From assembly GCA_035573715.1 (NCBI GenBank), contig DATLZZ010000007.1:62001-126000 (forward strand): a DNA stretch of 64,000 nucleotides, in the 5' to 3' direction. Positions 36,166 to 45,202 of the stretch are shown here, one piece after another (position 1 is the stretch's first letter; each line of letters opens with the position of its first letter). The notes beneath the pieces were generated by a model. It worked only from the letters and a program-made list of their open reading frames with translations, had not been told where the DNA came from and ran no database searches. Source of the stretch: JACPRL01 sp035573715. Lineage in GTDB: Bacteria > Acidobacteriota > Terriglobia > Acidiferrales > 2-02-FULL-67-57. A program made the position numbers and the translations under genes.

Positions 36166-36334
36166 CTTCCGCCGTTGAGCCTAGCAGGGCCGGCCGCTGG
36201 GTGGGGAGGAGTTCCAGGCCTAGTCGTACATGCGCGAGAACGCGTTCTGAACGCATTCCGGCCTCGGGGTGGTGCTGGGAGGCCACCCCTCTCAATTTGC
36301 GCTAGAATAGTCAAATGTCTGGGGTAGGCAGCCG

Positions 36335-36577
36335 ATGAAGGCGCGCGTTTACGTCACCTTGAAAAAAACGGTGCTCGACCCGCAAGGGCAGACCATCTTG
36401 CGGGCGCTGGAAGGGCTGGGCTACAAGAGCGTCCAAACGGTGCGGCAGGGGAAGGTGTTTGAGATTCAGTTGAACGGGCTTTTGAAGGACGAGGCGCGGC
36501 AGCAAGTGGAGCGCATCGCCAAAGACGTCCTGACCAATCCGGTGATTGAAGAGTATCGGTACGAGCTGGAAGAGTAA
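36335..36577 (+). CDS. purS: Phosphoribosylformylglycinamidine synthase subunit PurS
   Basis: The 80-residue protein matches PurS across its length: KARVYVTLKKTVLDPQGQTI, ALEGLGYKSVQTVRQGKVFEI and a C-terminal LTNPVIEEYRYELEE. PurS bridges PurQ and PurL so that ammonia can pass to FGAR in purine synthesis. purQ and purL are not in the window. glmS follows after six bases; the pairing links two glutamine-dependent amidotransferase pathways on one transcript. Confidence 0.93.
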   Translation: MKARVYVTLKKTVLDPQGQTILRALEGLGYKSVQTVRQGKVFEIQLNGLLKDEARQQVERIAKDVLTNPVIEEYRYELEE

Positions 36578-36583
36578 GCGCAT

Positions 36584-38455
36584 ATGTGCGGGATCGTAGG
36601 GTACATCGGGAAGAAGCCGGTCGTGCCGGTGCTGCTGGAGGGGCTGCGGCGGCTGGAGTACCGCGGGTACGACTCGGCCGGCATCGCCGTGGTGGCGGAG
36701 GGCGGAAAGCTCGAAATCCGCCGCTCGCAAGGCAAGCTGCGCAACCTGGAAGAAGCCATCCGGATGAAGCCGCTGGATGGCGCTTACGGCATCGGGCACA
36801 CCCGCTGGGCGACCCACGGCCGCCCGACGGAAGAAAACGCCCACCCGCACCGCGACTGCCAGGGCAAGATCGTTGTCGTCCACAACGGCATCATTGAGAA
36901 TTACCTTACCCTCAAGCAGCAACTGGCCGCCGACGGCCACAAGTTTGTCACCGAGACTGACACCGAGGTCATCGCCCACCTGGTGGAGAAGTACCACGGC
37001 ACCGACGGCCGGCGCGTGCCGCTGGAGGAAGCAGTGCGGCGCGCGGTGCGCGAGCTGCACGGCGTGTTCGCGCTGGCGATTCTGGCCGCCGACGAGCCGA
37101 ACAAAATCATCGCCGCGCGGCTGGGTCCGCCGGCGGTCATCGGGCTGGGCAAGGACGAATACTTCGTCGCCTCTGACATTCCCGCGATCCTCTATCACAC
37201 CCGCGACGTTTTCTTTTTGGCCGACGGCGAGGTGGCCGTCATCACGCCCGAGGGCGTGCGGCTGGAGGATTTCCAGGGCAACGCCGTGCAACGGGAAATC
37301 CAGCACATCACCTGGGACCCGATTCAGGCGGAAAAAAGCGGCTTCAAGCACTTCATGCAGAAAGAAATCTTCGAGCAGCCGCGGGCGGTGCGCGACACGC
37401 TGCTGGGGCGGGTGTCGCGCGAAAGCGGCCGTGTCTTCCTCGGCGAAGAAGTGGACCTGAGCGAGGCTGACTTCGCCGGCTTCAACGAGGCCAAGATCGT
37501 CGCCTGCGGGACCTCGTGGCACGCGGCGCTGGTGGGCAAGTACATGATCGAGCGGCTGGCGCGGCTGCCGGTGGAAGTGGACTACGGCTCCGAGTACCGC
37601 TACCGCGACCCCATCATTGACGAGAAGACGCTGACGGTGGTCATCAGCCAGTCGGGCGAAACCGCCGACACCATCGCGGCTCAGCGCGAGGCCAAGGCGC
37701 ACGGGTCGAAGACGCTCGCCATCTCCAACGTCGTCGGCTCGATGATTCCGCGCGAAGCCCACGCGGCGCTCTACACCCACGCTGGGCCGGAAATCGGGGT
37801 AGCGTCGACGAAGACCTTCACCGCCCAGCTCGCTGCTCTCTACGTCCTGGCGCTCTACCTGGCCCAGGTGCGCGGCAAGCTGACAGCAGAAGCCTCGAAG
37901 CCCTACATCGAAGAGTTGCTGTTGCTGCCCTCGAAGCTGGAGCACATCTTGCGGCGCGATGAAGAGATTGAGGAGTTGAGCCGGCACTACTTCCGCGGGC
38001 ACGACTTCCTTTTCCTCGGCCGCGGCATCCACTACCCGATTGCCCTCGAAGGAGCGCTGAAGCTCAAAGAGATTTCCTACATCCACGCCGAAGGCTACCC
38101 AGCAGGCGAGATGAAACACGGGCCCAACGCGCTGATCGACCAGACCCTGCCGGTTGTGGTGCTGGCGACCTGCGACCGCAACGATCCCGAGTCGGTGACG
38201 CGCTATGAAAAAACGGTGAGCAACATCCGCGAAGTGAAAGCGCGCGACGGCATCGTCATTGCGGTGGTTACCGAAGGCGACACCGACGGCCGCGCCGCCG
38301 CCGACCATGTGATTGAGCTTCCGCCCACCAGCGAGCTGCTCTATCCGATTCTGGAAGTCGTGCCGCTGCAGTTGCTCGCTTACCACATCGCCGTGCGCCG
38401 CGGCTGCGATGTGGATCAGCCGAGAAACCTTGCCAAGTCGGTGACGGTCGAATAG
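36584..38455 (+). CDS. glmS: Glutamine--fructose-6-phosphate aminotransferase (isomerizing)
   Basis: The 623-residue GlmS starts MCGIVGYIG with the N-terminal nucleophile Cys2 of the Ntn glutaminase. It has RLEYRGYDSAGIA, GHTRWATHGRP and the C-terminal SIS isomerase domains (VACGTSWHAALVGKYMIE, ISQSGETADTIAA, IGVASTKTFTAQ). It ends NLAKSVTVE. It makes glucosamine-6-phosphate for peptidoglycan and lipid A. It is cotranscribed with purS. I saw no glmS ribozyme in the leader. Confidence 0.97.
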   Translation: MCGIVGYIGKKPVVPVLLEGLRRLEYRGYDSAGIAVVAEGGKLEIRRSQGKLRNLEEAIRMKPLDGAYGIGHTRWATHGRPTEENAHPHRDCQGKIVVVHNGIIENYLTLKQQLAADGHKFVTETDTEVIAHLVEKYHGTDGRRVPLEEAVRRAVRELHGVFALAILAADEPNKIIAARLGPPAVIGLGKDEYFVASDIPAILYHTRDVFFLADGEVAVITPEGVRLEDFQGNAVQREIQHITWDPIQAEKSGFKHFMQKEIFEQPRAVRDTLLGRVSRESGRVFLGEEVDLSEADFAGFNEAKIVACGTSWHAALVGKYMIERLARLPVEVDYGSEYRYRDPIIDEKTLTVVISQSGETADTIAAQREAKAHGSKTLAISNVVGSMIPREAHAALYTHAGPEIGVASTKTFTAQLAALYVLALYLAQVRGKLTAEASKPYIEELLLLPSKLEHILRRDEEIEELSRHYFRGHDFLFLGRGIHYPIALEGALKLKEISYIHAEGYPAGEMKHGPNALIDQTLPVVVLATCDRNDPESVTRYEKTVSNIREVKARDGIVIAVVTEGDTDGRAAADHVIELPPTSELLYPILEVVPLQLLAYHIAVRRGCDVDQPRNLAKSVTVE

Positions 38456-38625
38456 GCAGGAAGTGGGGAACCCAAGAGGGGCTTCCCTGACCCTTCCCTA
38501 GTTGCGGTTCGCGCGCGACGTTGTTTTCGGCACGGCTGAACTCGTGCCCTCCCAAGGCAAGAACCGCTTCGTTGAGCAGGAGCCAAGTTGGCTCTTGCCC
38601 GAAAGGCTACAATCGAAAGGTTGTC

Positions 38626-39621
38626 ATGCGAACCGACGACACTATTGTCCTGACGCGGGCGTACGTGGCCGAGCTGCTGAGCCTGGAAGAGTGCATCGCG
38701 GCGGTGGAGCGGGCGTTTCGCCTTCACGGCGAAGGCAAGACAGCGCCGCCGGGAGTGCTCGGGTTGCACACGGCCGAGGGCATGCTGCACATCAAGGCCG
38801 GGGTGCTCGCTTCCGAGCGCCCGTACTTCGTCGCCAAAGCCAACACCAACTTCGCGGCCAACCCGCGGCGGCACGGGCTGCCGGCGATTCAGGGCGTGAT
38901 CGTAGTGTGCGATGGCGAGGACGGCCGACTCGTGGCGCTGCTCGACTCGATTGAAATCACCATCCTGCGCACCGGCGCGGCGACGGCCGTGGCGGCCAAG
39001 CACTTGGCGCGGCCGGACTCGCGCGTGGCCACCATATGCGGCTGCGGAAACCAGGGCCGGGTGCAGTTGCGCGCGCTGCGCACCGTGCTGCCGCTGCACG
39101 AGGTTCATGCCTACGACGCCTACGTCGCCCAGTCGGAGCGCTTTGCCGCGGAGATGACAGTAGAGCTGGGATTGGCGGTCCATTCGGTGTCGGACCTGGG
39201 ACGGGCCGTCCAAGCCAGTGATATCTGCGTCACTTGCACGCCGTCGAAGCAGCCGTTCCTCAAGAAAAAGTTCGTCCGCCCGGGAACGTTCCTCGCCGCC
39301 GTGGGCGCCGACGCGCCAGACAAGCAGGAACTGGAGCCGGCGTTGCTGTCGGGAAGCAAGGTAGTGACCGACGTCACCGACCAGTGCGCTGCGTTTGGGG
39401 AGCTCCATCACGCGGTGAACGAGCGGTTGCTGGCGCGCGAACAGGTGCACGCCGAGCTGGGCGAAGTGGTCGCCGGGCGCAAGCCGGGCCGCACCTCGGC
39501 CGACGAAATCACGCTCTTCGACAGCACCGGCATGGCCTTGCAGGATGCTGCCGCTGCGCTGGTGGTTTGCGAGAAGGCGATGCAGAACGGCGTGGGGCTT
39601 CGCGTCAAGCTGGGCGGCTGA
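38626..39621 (+). CDS. Ornithine cyclodeaminase / mu-crystallin family protein
   Basis: From ATG 38626 (AAAGG five bases upstream) the protein is 331 residues. Family features are the substrate arm MLHIKAGVLASERPYFVAKANTNF, the EITILRTGAATAVAAKHLARPDS hinge and the Rossmann segment ATICGCGNQGRVQLRAL. Later motifs are DICVTCTPSKQPFL and LFDSTGMALQDAAAA. Members include ornithine cyclodeaminase, alanine dehydrogenase and ketimine reductases, which cannot be told apart by eye. The MFS transporter gene begins ten bases downstream, suggesting that the two act on a related compound. Confidence 0.9.
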   Translation: MRTDDTIVLTRAYVAELLSLEECIAAVERAFRLHGEGKTAPPGVLGLHTAEGMLHIKAGVLASERPYFVAKANTNFAANPRRHGLPAIQGVIVVCDGEDGRLVALLDSIEITILRTGAATAVAAKHLARPDSRVATICGCGNQGRVQLRALRTVLPLHEVHAYDAYVAQSERFAAEMTVELGLAVHSVSDLGRAVQASDICVTCTPSKQPFLKKKFVRPGTFLAAVGADAPDKQELEPALLSGSKVVTDVTDQCAAFGELHHAVNERLLAREQVHAELGEVVAGRKPGRTSADEITLFDSTGMALQDAAAALVVCEKAMQNGVGLRVKLGG

Positions 39622-39630
39622 GGATCGTCC

Positions 39631-40851
39631 TTGACACTCAGCCGTGATCTTCTTCTCATCCTCTTGGCGGCGTTTCTGCGCTCGGCAGGCATTGGGCTGA
39701 CGGGTGTGCTGCTGGCGCTGTACCTGGCGCAGGCCGGGCTGAGCGGCGGCAAGATCGGCGTCGTTGTTGCCGTCGGGCTGGCAGGCTCAGCGGCCGCCAC
39801 GCTGCTGGTGGCGCTGGCGGCGGAGCGCCTGGGGCGCCGCACAACGCTTCTACTGTTGGCGATGCTGTCGGTGGCCGGCGGCGTCGCGCTGGTGCTCGCC
39901 TCCGAGTTCACCGCGTTTCTACTGGCGGCGTTTTTCGGAATGCTGAACGGCATGGGGCGCGACCGCGGCGGCGCGGTGGCTCTGGAGCAGGCGATGGTGC
40001 CGGAGACGGTGCCCGCGGAGCGGCGCACCTGGGCGCTGGCCTGGTACAACCTGCTGCTCGACGCCGGCGGGGCGCTGGGCGGGTTGGCCGGCAGCCTGCC
40101 CTACTTCCTGCGGCAGGGCTACGGCCTGGACGTGCTCGAGTCCTACCGCTGGACTTTCGGGTTCTACACCGTCCTAATGCTGGCGGGCGCGGTGTTCTAC
40201 TTCGGACTGACGGAGCGGGTTGAGACGCACGCCGCCGCAGCCGCGCCGGCACCGGTGTCTCCGGCGGCCAAGCGCATCGTCTACCGCCTGGCGGCCATTT
40301 TCACGCTCGACAGCATCGGCGGCGGCTTCCTGACCAACACGCTGCTGGCCTACTGGTTCTTCAAACGGTTCGGCGTCGGCGAAGAGTGGCTGGGTCCGCT
40401 GTTCTTTGCCGCGGGTCTGGCGAACGCCGGCGGGCACTTGGCCGCAGCGTGGATTGCCGGGCACATCGGACTGGTGAATACGATGGTGTTCACGCATATC
40501 CCGGCGAGTGTGCTGCTCATCGCGGTGGCCTTCGTGCCGAGCTTCGGGTGGGCCGCGGTTCTCTTCCTGATGCGGGAGCTGCTGGCGCGGATGGACGTTC
40601 CGACGAGGCAGTCTTACACGCTGGCGTTGGTCGCCCCGGCCGAGCGCACCTTTGCCAGCGGGGTTACGAATCTCACCAGGAACATTTCCTGGGCGGCGGC
40701 GCCACCGTTTGCCGGCTGGCTGATGCAGTCGGCGGCTACGCTCTCGGCTCCGCTGTTTCTCGGCAGCGGGCTGAAGATTGTCTACGACCTGTTGCTTTTC
40801 TTCTCCTTCCGGCATCTCCCTGCGCCGGAGGAGCGCCGGGACATAGGCTAG
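39631..40851 (+). CDS. Major facilitator superfamily transporter
   Basis: The 406-residue protein has about 12 hydrophobic segments and MFS loop motifs (LAAERLGRRTTLLLL between helices 2 and 3). The start is TTG at 39631, supported by GAGGA six bases upstream within the end of the preceding gene. An insert ERVETHAAAAAPAPVSPAAKR marks the central cytoplasmic loop. Substrate is unknown; coupling with the ornithine-cyclodeaminase-like gene suggests an amino acid or related compound. Its end overlaps the converging PilZ gene by four bases. Confidence 0.88.
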   Translation: MTLSRDLLLILLAAFLRSAGIGLTGVLLALYLAQAGLSGGKIGVVVAVGLAGSAAATLLVALAAERLGRRTTLLLLAMLSVAGGVALVLASEFTAFLLAAFFGMLNGMGRDRGGAVALEQAMVPETVPAERRTWALAWYNLLLDAGGALGGLAGSLPYFLRQGYGLDVLESYRWTFGFYTVLMLAGAVFYFGLTERVETHAAAAAPAPVSPAAKRIVYRLAAIFTLDSIGGGFLTNTLLAYWFFKRFGVGEEWLGPLFFAAGLANAGGHLAAAWIAGHIGLVNTMVFTHIPASVLLIAVAFVPSFGWAAVLFLMRELLARMDVPTRQSYTLALVAPAERTFASGVTNLTRNISWAAAPPFAGWLMQSAATLSAPLFLGSGLKIVYDLLLFFSFRHLPAPEERRDIG

Positions 40852-41240
40852 CCGCGGACCAGCGCCTGGCGCGGCAGCGGGTCAGCCGCGTCTTCGACGG
40901 CGAATTGCACTTCCTGGAGAAACACCGCCACACCGGTGGGCGGCTCGTGGCGCACGACGTGGCCGATGCAGCGGGCGTAGGCGCGCTCGGGCCGCGAAGG
41001 GCGCTCGACCAGCGGAAAGCGGATGTCGAGCCGGGCGCCCAGCGGCGGCGGCGGGCCTTCGGCCAGCGAGAGCCGCATCCCCGAGGCGCTGATGTTCTCG
41101 TGTGTGGGGTCGTGCGCCAGCGGCAAAACGGTGTCGTTCCAGCGCGCTTCGATGAGCGTGGAGAGCGGCATCTGGTAGCGGGCGTAGATACGCCGCTCCT
41201 TGCCGTTGGACTTGGGAGCCGGGTGCTTCGCTTTAGGCAT
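40848..41240 (-). CDS. Single-domain PilZ protein
   Basis: The 130-residue protein starts at ATG 41240; the longer upstream frame is Pro/Arg-rich and not credible. Both c-di-GMP motifs are intact: R17-x3-R21 in ERRIYAR and N49-I-S-A-S-G54. It should bind cyclic di-GMP in the cytoplasm and act as an adaptor. Unlike the PilZ protein at 1722 it has no extra domain. It converges on the MFS gene. Confidence 0.82.
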   Translation of the reverse strand: MPKAKHPAPKSNGKERRIYARYQMPLSTLIEARWNDTVLPLAHDPTHENISASGMRLSLAEGPPPPLGARLDIRFPLVERPSRPERAYARCIGHVVRHEPPTGVAVFLQEVQFAVEDAADPLPRQALVRG

Positions 41241-41426
41241 GGGTCGCGGGGTTGGCGTTCCCCTGCAACCCGCAACTCGGTTTCCGGCGCTGCGACTTCC
41301 TGCGGCCTGCCCGCGGTAGGCAGGTCGAGGCATTGTCGCCTGCCGGGTTCTGAATGTCAAGCCTTGCCTGCAACTACAGGAACTCTGCTATGCTGCCCCT
41401 GCAATCCTTGAAGAAAGGAGCCATTC

Positions 41427-41627
41427 ATGGCCCAGAAAGTTACCGAAGTGGTAGGGGTTTCCAAGCGCAGCTTCGCCGAGGCGGCGCTGAATGCAGTGGA
41501 AGAAGCTGCCAAGACGGTGCGCGGGCTGAAGTGGGCGCGGGTGAGCGAGCTCGAAATGGCGCTCGACGGCCCCAAGGTCAAGGAATACCGCGCCACGATG
41601 CGCCTCTACTTCGACATCGAACGCTAG
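41427..41627 (+). CDS. Dodecin family flavin-binding protein
   Basis: The 66-residue protein has the dodecin pattern: KVTEVVGVSKRSFAEAALNAVEEAAKTV, the flavin-stacking Trp in GLKWARV, and KVKEYRATMRLYFDIE. Dodecins form hollow dodecamers that store or buffer flavin. AAAGGAG lies six bases before the ATG, and a weak promoter (TTGCCT, 19 bases, TATGCT) lies at 41364-41394. The stop TAG runs into a pair of hairpin repeats. Confidence 0.93.
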   Translation: MAQKVTEVVGVSKRSFAEAALNAVEEAAKTVRGLKWARVSELEMALDGPKVKEYRATMRLYFDIER

Positions 41628-41690
41628 GACCTCCCCGCAGTTCAACCCAGCGGCTCCTACCGCTGGGACCCGGTGGCAGGTGCCACCGAA
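41625..41690. repeat. Double hairpin behind dodecin
   Basis: CCCAGCGG / CCGCTGGG (41646-41653 with 41660-41667) and GGTGGCA / TGCCACC (41672-41678 with 41681-41687) are perfect stems. They lie between the converging dodecin and adenosine deaminase genes and could terminate both. Confidence 0.7.
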
Positions 41691-41703
41691 CTCGGCGTTG
41701 TCT

Positions 41704-42744
41704 TTATCCGGGGTGGAAGCGTGCGCGCAGGGTTTGCTTCAACACTTCTTCGCAGAAGGCGGACTCAAACGCGGCCTCCGCCACGCGCAGCAAATCCTCC
41801 CGTGAGAGCCCGATCTGGTGGGCGAGTGTGTATTCGCGGTTGAGATCCGTGTCGAAGAAGCCCGGGTCGTCGGTGTTGAGAGTGACGCGCAGGCCGCGAC
41901 GGACGAACGGCACCAGCGGGTGTGTGGCTAGGTCGTCGGAGCCGGTATGCTGGCGGAGCGCGCCGGTGCGCACGTTGCTCGAGGGACAAACTTCCAGCGT
42001 AATCTGCTTCTCCTTCAGGTACTCCATCAGGTCGGAGTCGCGGAACGCCGCCAGGCCGTGGCCGATGCGCTCGGCCCCCAAGTCCCGAATGGCCGACCAG
42101 ATGCTCTCCGGGCCTTCGGTCTCGCCAGCGTGGATGGTGACGCGCAGGCCGGCGGCGCGAATCTTGTCGAAGGTCTCGCGGAACAGCTCAGCCGGCTCTT
42201 GGGCTTCGTAGCCGCCAACGCCGAAGGCGACCACCCCGGCGTCCTTCCAGCGCAGGGCGTACTCGGCCACGCGGGCGACGTGGTCGGCGCCGAAGTTGCG
42301 CACTGCGTCCAGAATCCAGCGCACCTCGAGGCCCTGCTCGCGCCGGCTGTCTTCCGCCGCGCGCACCAACGCTTCGCAGACCGCGTCCAGGTCCTGATGC
42401 TTCCACAGCACCACGCCAGCGGAAAGCGTGAGCTCCGCGTAAAGAGCATTCTGCGCACGCAGGCGGGCGGCGAGGTCTCGCGCCAGCGCGGCATAGTCCT
42501 CCGGCGCACGCAACTGGTCGCAGGCCCACTTGTAGGCCATGAGAAAACCCATGAAGCCGGAGTAGTTGAACTTTGCGCGCGCTTCTTCCAGCGGCAGCGA
42601 CTCGCCGCGGCGGCGCGCCAGCTCGACGAGAAACTCCGGCGTGGCTGCACCTTCGAGATGCAGATGAATCTCGGCTTTAGGCAGGCGGGCGATCCAATCG
42701 GGAACAGGAACGGGCGATCTCAGATTTGAGATTTCAGATTTCAA
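41704..42744 (-). CDS. Adenosine deaminase family protein
   Basis: The protein (346 residues from TTG 42744) has the adenosine deaminase metal and catalytic motifs. These are KAEIHLHLEGA (HxH), VTIHAGETEG, ERIGHGLAAF, LEVCPSSNVRTGA and LNTDDPGFF. It should deaminate adenosine or a related purine such as adenine or an aminodeoxyfutalosine. No ATG lies near the conserved start; the TTG lies one base past the stop of the upstream gene and inside a gaaatctgaaatctcaaatc repeat tract. The start is therefore tentative, while the body is secure. Confidence 0.9.
   Translation of the reverse strand: MKSEISNLRSPVPVPDWIARLPKAEIHLHLEGAATPEFLVELARRRGESLPLEEARAKFNYSGFMGFLMAYKWACDQLRAPEDYAALARDLAARLRAQNALYAELTLSAGVVLWKHQDLDAVCEALVRAAEDSRREQGLEVRWILDAVRNFGADHVARVAEYALRWKDAGVVAFGVGGYEAQEPAELFRETFDKIRAAGLRVTIHAGETEGPESIWSAIRDLGAERIGHGLAAFRDSDLMEYLKEKQITLEVCPSSNVRTGALRQHTGSDDLATHPLVPFVRRGLRVTLNTDDPGFFDTDLNREYTLAHQIGLSREDLLRVAEAAFESAFCEEVLKQTLRARFHPG
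42716..42744 (-). repeat. 'gaaatctgaaatctcaaatc' tract at adenosine deaminase start
   Basis: A T/A-rich run of 7-10-base units (tcagatttgagatttcagat on the plus strand) covers the likely start codon and first dozen codons of the deaminase gene. Confidence 0.5.
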
Positions 42745-42745
42745 T

Positions 42746-43603
42746 TCAGCGGGCGGGCGGAGGCGGGCTGCCGGCGTTGACCCAGGCGGTATACCAGTAG
42801 GCGCCCACGTTCTGGCTGGCTGTGGTGAGCTGGCGGACAAGAATTGCGCCCACCGAATCGTAGAAGGCGTCGTAGTAGTCGTCGTTGTAGTCCGGCTTGC
42901 CGTGGCGCGCCTGGTTGTCGGCGTAGAGGATGTTGTCCACCCAGGTGTTGGCCTCGACCACCATGCCGAAGGCGTGGTTGGTCGGGTCTTCGATCTTGTA
43001 GGCGCCGCCCGGACGAATGATGAAGAACGCCTGGTAGCGCTCCACCAGGCTGCGGCTGTAGCGCTTGTCGACTCCAGGCTGGCTCGAGAGCGCTCCGTCG
43101 TGGTTGATGGTGGTGTTGAACGGATCGTGCGACTCCGCGACGTAGTAGGCCAGGATGGCCGAGTAGCGCTTGACCTCGTCCCAACGCTTGTCGCGGAAGG
43201 CTTCCTCAAGCTTCAAGCTGTAGCTGCCCACCGCCCAGGGGAGCGTGCCGCGGCGAGTGACTTTGGCGCGGGTGAAGCGCCGCACAGCCACGTTGTAGTC
43301 GCGCGGCAGCTCCGCGAACGGGTAAGTTCCGTAGGAATCGAGCTGGATGTAGCGCTGCTCGGGCCGGCTGCCCTCCTCGCCCCACTGGCTGGGGTCGGCG
43401 GCCAACTGCGCAATGCTGCTGCGGTTGCTCTCGTAGTAGGCCCGCAGGGGATAGGGCAGGCTTTCCACCGCCCGGCTGACGACCAGTTGCTGCGTGCGCC
43501 CTTCCCAGGCCTGTGCCGGCGGCGACAAGGTGGACACCAGCAGGCTTGCCAGCAGGACACACGCCGCCCGCCGAATTTCGCGTTGCTGCTCCCCCACGCC
43601 CAT
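42746..43603 (-). CDS. Exported S1/P1 nuclease or zinc phospholipase C-like protein
   Basis: The 285-residue protein has a leader (CVLLASLLVSTLSPPAQA) followed by a Trp as the first mature residues (AWEGRTQQLVV), as in S1/P1 nucleases and zinc phospholipase C, where the N-terminal Trp binds zinc. ILAYYVAESHDPFNTTINHDG resembles the second metal segment. The His expected after the N-terminal Trp (WGxxGH) is not seen, so activity is uncertain. The adenosine deaminase gene follows directly, which would fit nucleic acid scavenging. Confidence 0.6.
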   Translation of the reverse strand: MGVGEQQREIRRAACVLLASLLVSTLSPPAQAWEGRTQQLVVSRAVESLPYPLRAYYESNRSSIAQLAADPSQWGEEGSRPEQRYIQLDSYGTYPFAELPRDYNVAVRRFTRAKVTRRGTLPWAVGSYSLKLEEAFRDKRWDEVKRYSAILAYYVAESHDPFNTTINHDGALSSQPGVDKRYSRSLVERYQAFFIIRPGGAYKIEDPTNHAFGMVVEANTWVDNILYADNQARHGKPDYNDDYYDAFYDSVGAILVRQLTTASQNVGAYWYTAWVNAGSPPPPAR

Positions 43604-43621
43604 GCTGCGAGTAGAACCCTC

Positions 43622-45124
43622 TTACGATTCTGAATGAAGTGCGCTGCGCTTCCGACTATAGCCGAAATAGATGGCTAAGCCAATTGCGAGCCAGATAAAG
43701 AATCGAACCCAGGTGAGCAACGGCAAGGAAATCATCAGCACCGTGCAACTGATGATTCCCAGGATGGGCAGGAGCGGCGAGAAGGGCACGCGGAAGCCGC
43801 GCGGCAGGTCCGGCCGCGTCTTGCGCAGCACCATCACCGCGGCGCACACCAGAACGAAAGCGAACAGGGTTCCGATGTTGGAGAGCTCCGCCAGCTCGCC
43901 GATGTCCCACACACCCGCCACCAGCCCCACCAGGACGCCCGCCACCCAAGTGCTGATGTGCGGCGTCTGGTGGCGCGCATGAACGCGGCTGAAGGCTTTG
44001 GGCAACAGGCCGTCGCGCGACATCGCAAACCAGATGCGCGCCTGGCCGAGTTGATAGACCAGCAACGAGCTGACCATTCCCGTCAGCGCCCCTAGCACCA
44101 CCCAGAACTCCAACCAGTGCAGGCCGAGCTGCTTGAGCGCGCTGGCCACTGGCGCCCGCGGGTCAATCTGCAGGTAGGGGACAATGCCGGTGAGCGTAAC
44201 CGCGACGCCCACGTAGAGCAGCATGCAGACAATCAGCGTGCCGATGATGCCGAAGGGCATGTCGCGCTGCGCGTTGCGGCACTCCTCCGCGGCCGTGGAT
44301 ACGGAATCGAAGCCGATGTAGGCGAAGAAGACCAGCGCAGCGCCGGTCAGCACGCTCTGCGGGCCGTTGGGCATGAAGGGGCGCAGGTTGTCGACCTTGA
44401 TGTAGCTGGCGGCACCCACGATGAACAGCAGAATGGCCGCCACCTTGATGATGACCATCACGTTGTTCGCGCCGGCGGTCTCGCGGATGCCCTGCACCAG
44501 CAGCACGGTCAGGATCATCACGATGAGAAACGCCGGCAGGTTGAACCAGGCGCCGGTGAGTTGACCGGCGTCGTTGAAGATGGGCTTGGAGAGATGCGGC
44601 GGCAGGTGCAGGCCGAAAATTTGCAGAAACTCGTTGAGGTGGCCGCTGAAACCGACGGCGACCGCCGAGTTGGAGACGGCGTACTCAAGGATGAGGTCCC
44701 AGCCGATAATCCACGCCACCAGCTCGCCCAGCGTGGCGTAGCTGTAGGTGTAGGCACTGCCGGCCACCGGCACGCTGGAGGCCAGCTCGGCGTAGCAGAG
44801 GGCCGCGAAGCCACAGGCGACGGCCACTAGGATGTAGCTCAACGCCACGGCCGGGCCGGCGCCCGGGCGGCCGTGAATGCCGGTGGCGTCGGCGCCGTGC
44901 AGCAAGAGGTCGAGCACGGGCGTGCGCCAGATGGACGGAACTTCGAGCTGCACGCCCAGGGCCGCGGTGCCCGAGAGCGTCCAGACGCCGGTGCCAATCA
45001 CCGCTCCGATGCCCAGCGCCACCAGTGCCCAGGGCCCCAGCGCTTTTCTCAGCCGGCGGCCGGGCTCGTCGGTGCCGGCAATCAGGTGGTCAATGCTTCT
45101 CGTGCGCCAGAGTTGTGAGCCCAC
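43622..45124 (-). CDS. APC superfamily amino acid permease (cationic amino acid transporter type)
   Basis: The 500-residue protein has about 12-14 membrane segments. N-terminal landmarks are LGPWALVALGIGAVIGTGVW and CYAELASSVPVAGSAYTY, the substrate-binding region of APC transporters. FFAYIGFDSVSTAAEECRNAQRDMP is typical of the CAT (SLC7A1-4-like) bacterial group. It imports or exchanges amino acids across the inner membrane. The gene begins upstream of the pcrA-linked repeat. It lies 18 bases before the S1/P1-like gene on the same strand and may be transcribed with it. Confidence 0.9.
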   Translation of the reverse strand: MGSQLWRTRSIDHLIAGTDEPGRRLRKALGPWALVALGIGAVIGTGVWTLSGTAALGVQLEVPSIWRTPVLDLLLHGADATGIHGRPGAGPAVALSYILVAVACGFAALCYAELASSVPVAGSAYTYSYATLGELVAWIIGWDLILEYAVSNSAVAVGFSGHLNEFLQIFGLHLPPHLSKPIFNDAGQLTGAWFNLPAFLIVMILTVLLVQGIRETAGANNVMVIIKVAAILLFIVGAASYIKVDNLRPFMPNGPQSVLTGAALVFFAYIGFDSVSTAAEECRNAQRDMPFGIIGTLIVCMLLYVGVAVTLTGIVPYLQIDPRAPVASALKQLGLHWLEFWVVLGALTGMVSSLLVYQLGQARIWFAMSRDGLLPKAFSRVHARHQTPHISTWVAGVLVGLVAGVWDIGELAELSNIGTLFAFVLVCAAVMVLRKTRPDLPRGFRVPFSPLLPILGIISCTVLMISLPLLTWVRFFIWLAIGLAIYFGYSRKRSALHSES

Positions 45125-45139
45125 GCGCCTCCTTCGTTA

Positions 45140-45202
45140 GGAACACGGCTTCAGTCGTGCCAAAGCCGCCCGACAATTATGAGGCTTTACCCCCTGAGGT
45201 CA
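45140..45202. repeat. Two-module hairpin cassette ending at the pcrA stop
   Basis: A degenerate hairpin ggaacacggcttcagtcgtg (module 1) is followed by gaggctttaccccctgaggt, then ca (module 2). The pcrA stop (minus strand TGA, 45202-45200) is the edge of module 2. The same plan lies at 8241-8308. Confidence 0.6.

Noticed and set aside
36578..36583. A glmS ribozyme
   Set aside because: Only six bases separate purS and glmS and no ribozyme core is present upstream.
36311..38386. A 691-codon minus-strand open frame opposite glmS
   Set aside because: It is a shadow of glmS; glmS has all catalytic motifs.
42745..43209. The long N-terminal extension of the adenosine deaminase frame
   Set aside because: It is antisense-free but overlaps the upstream S1/P1-like gene in another frame and consists of Ser/Thr/Arg-rich low-complexity sequence.
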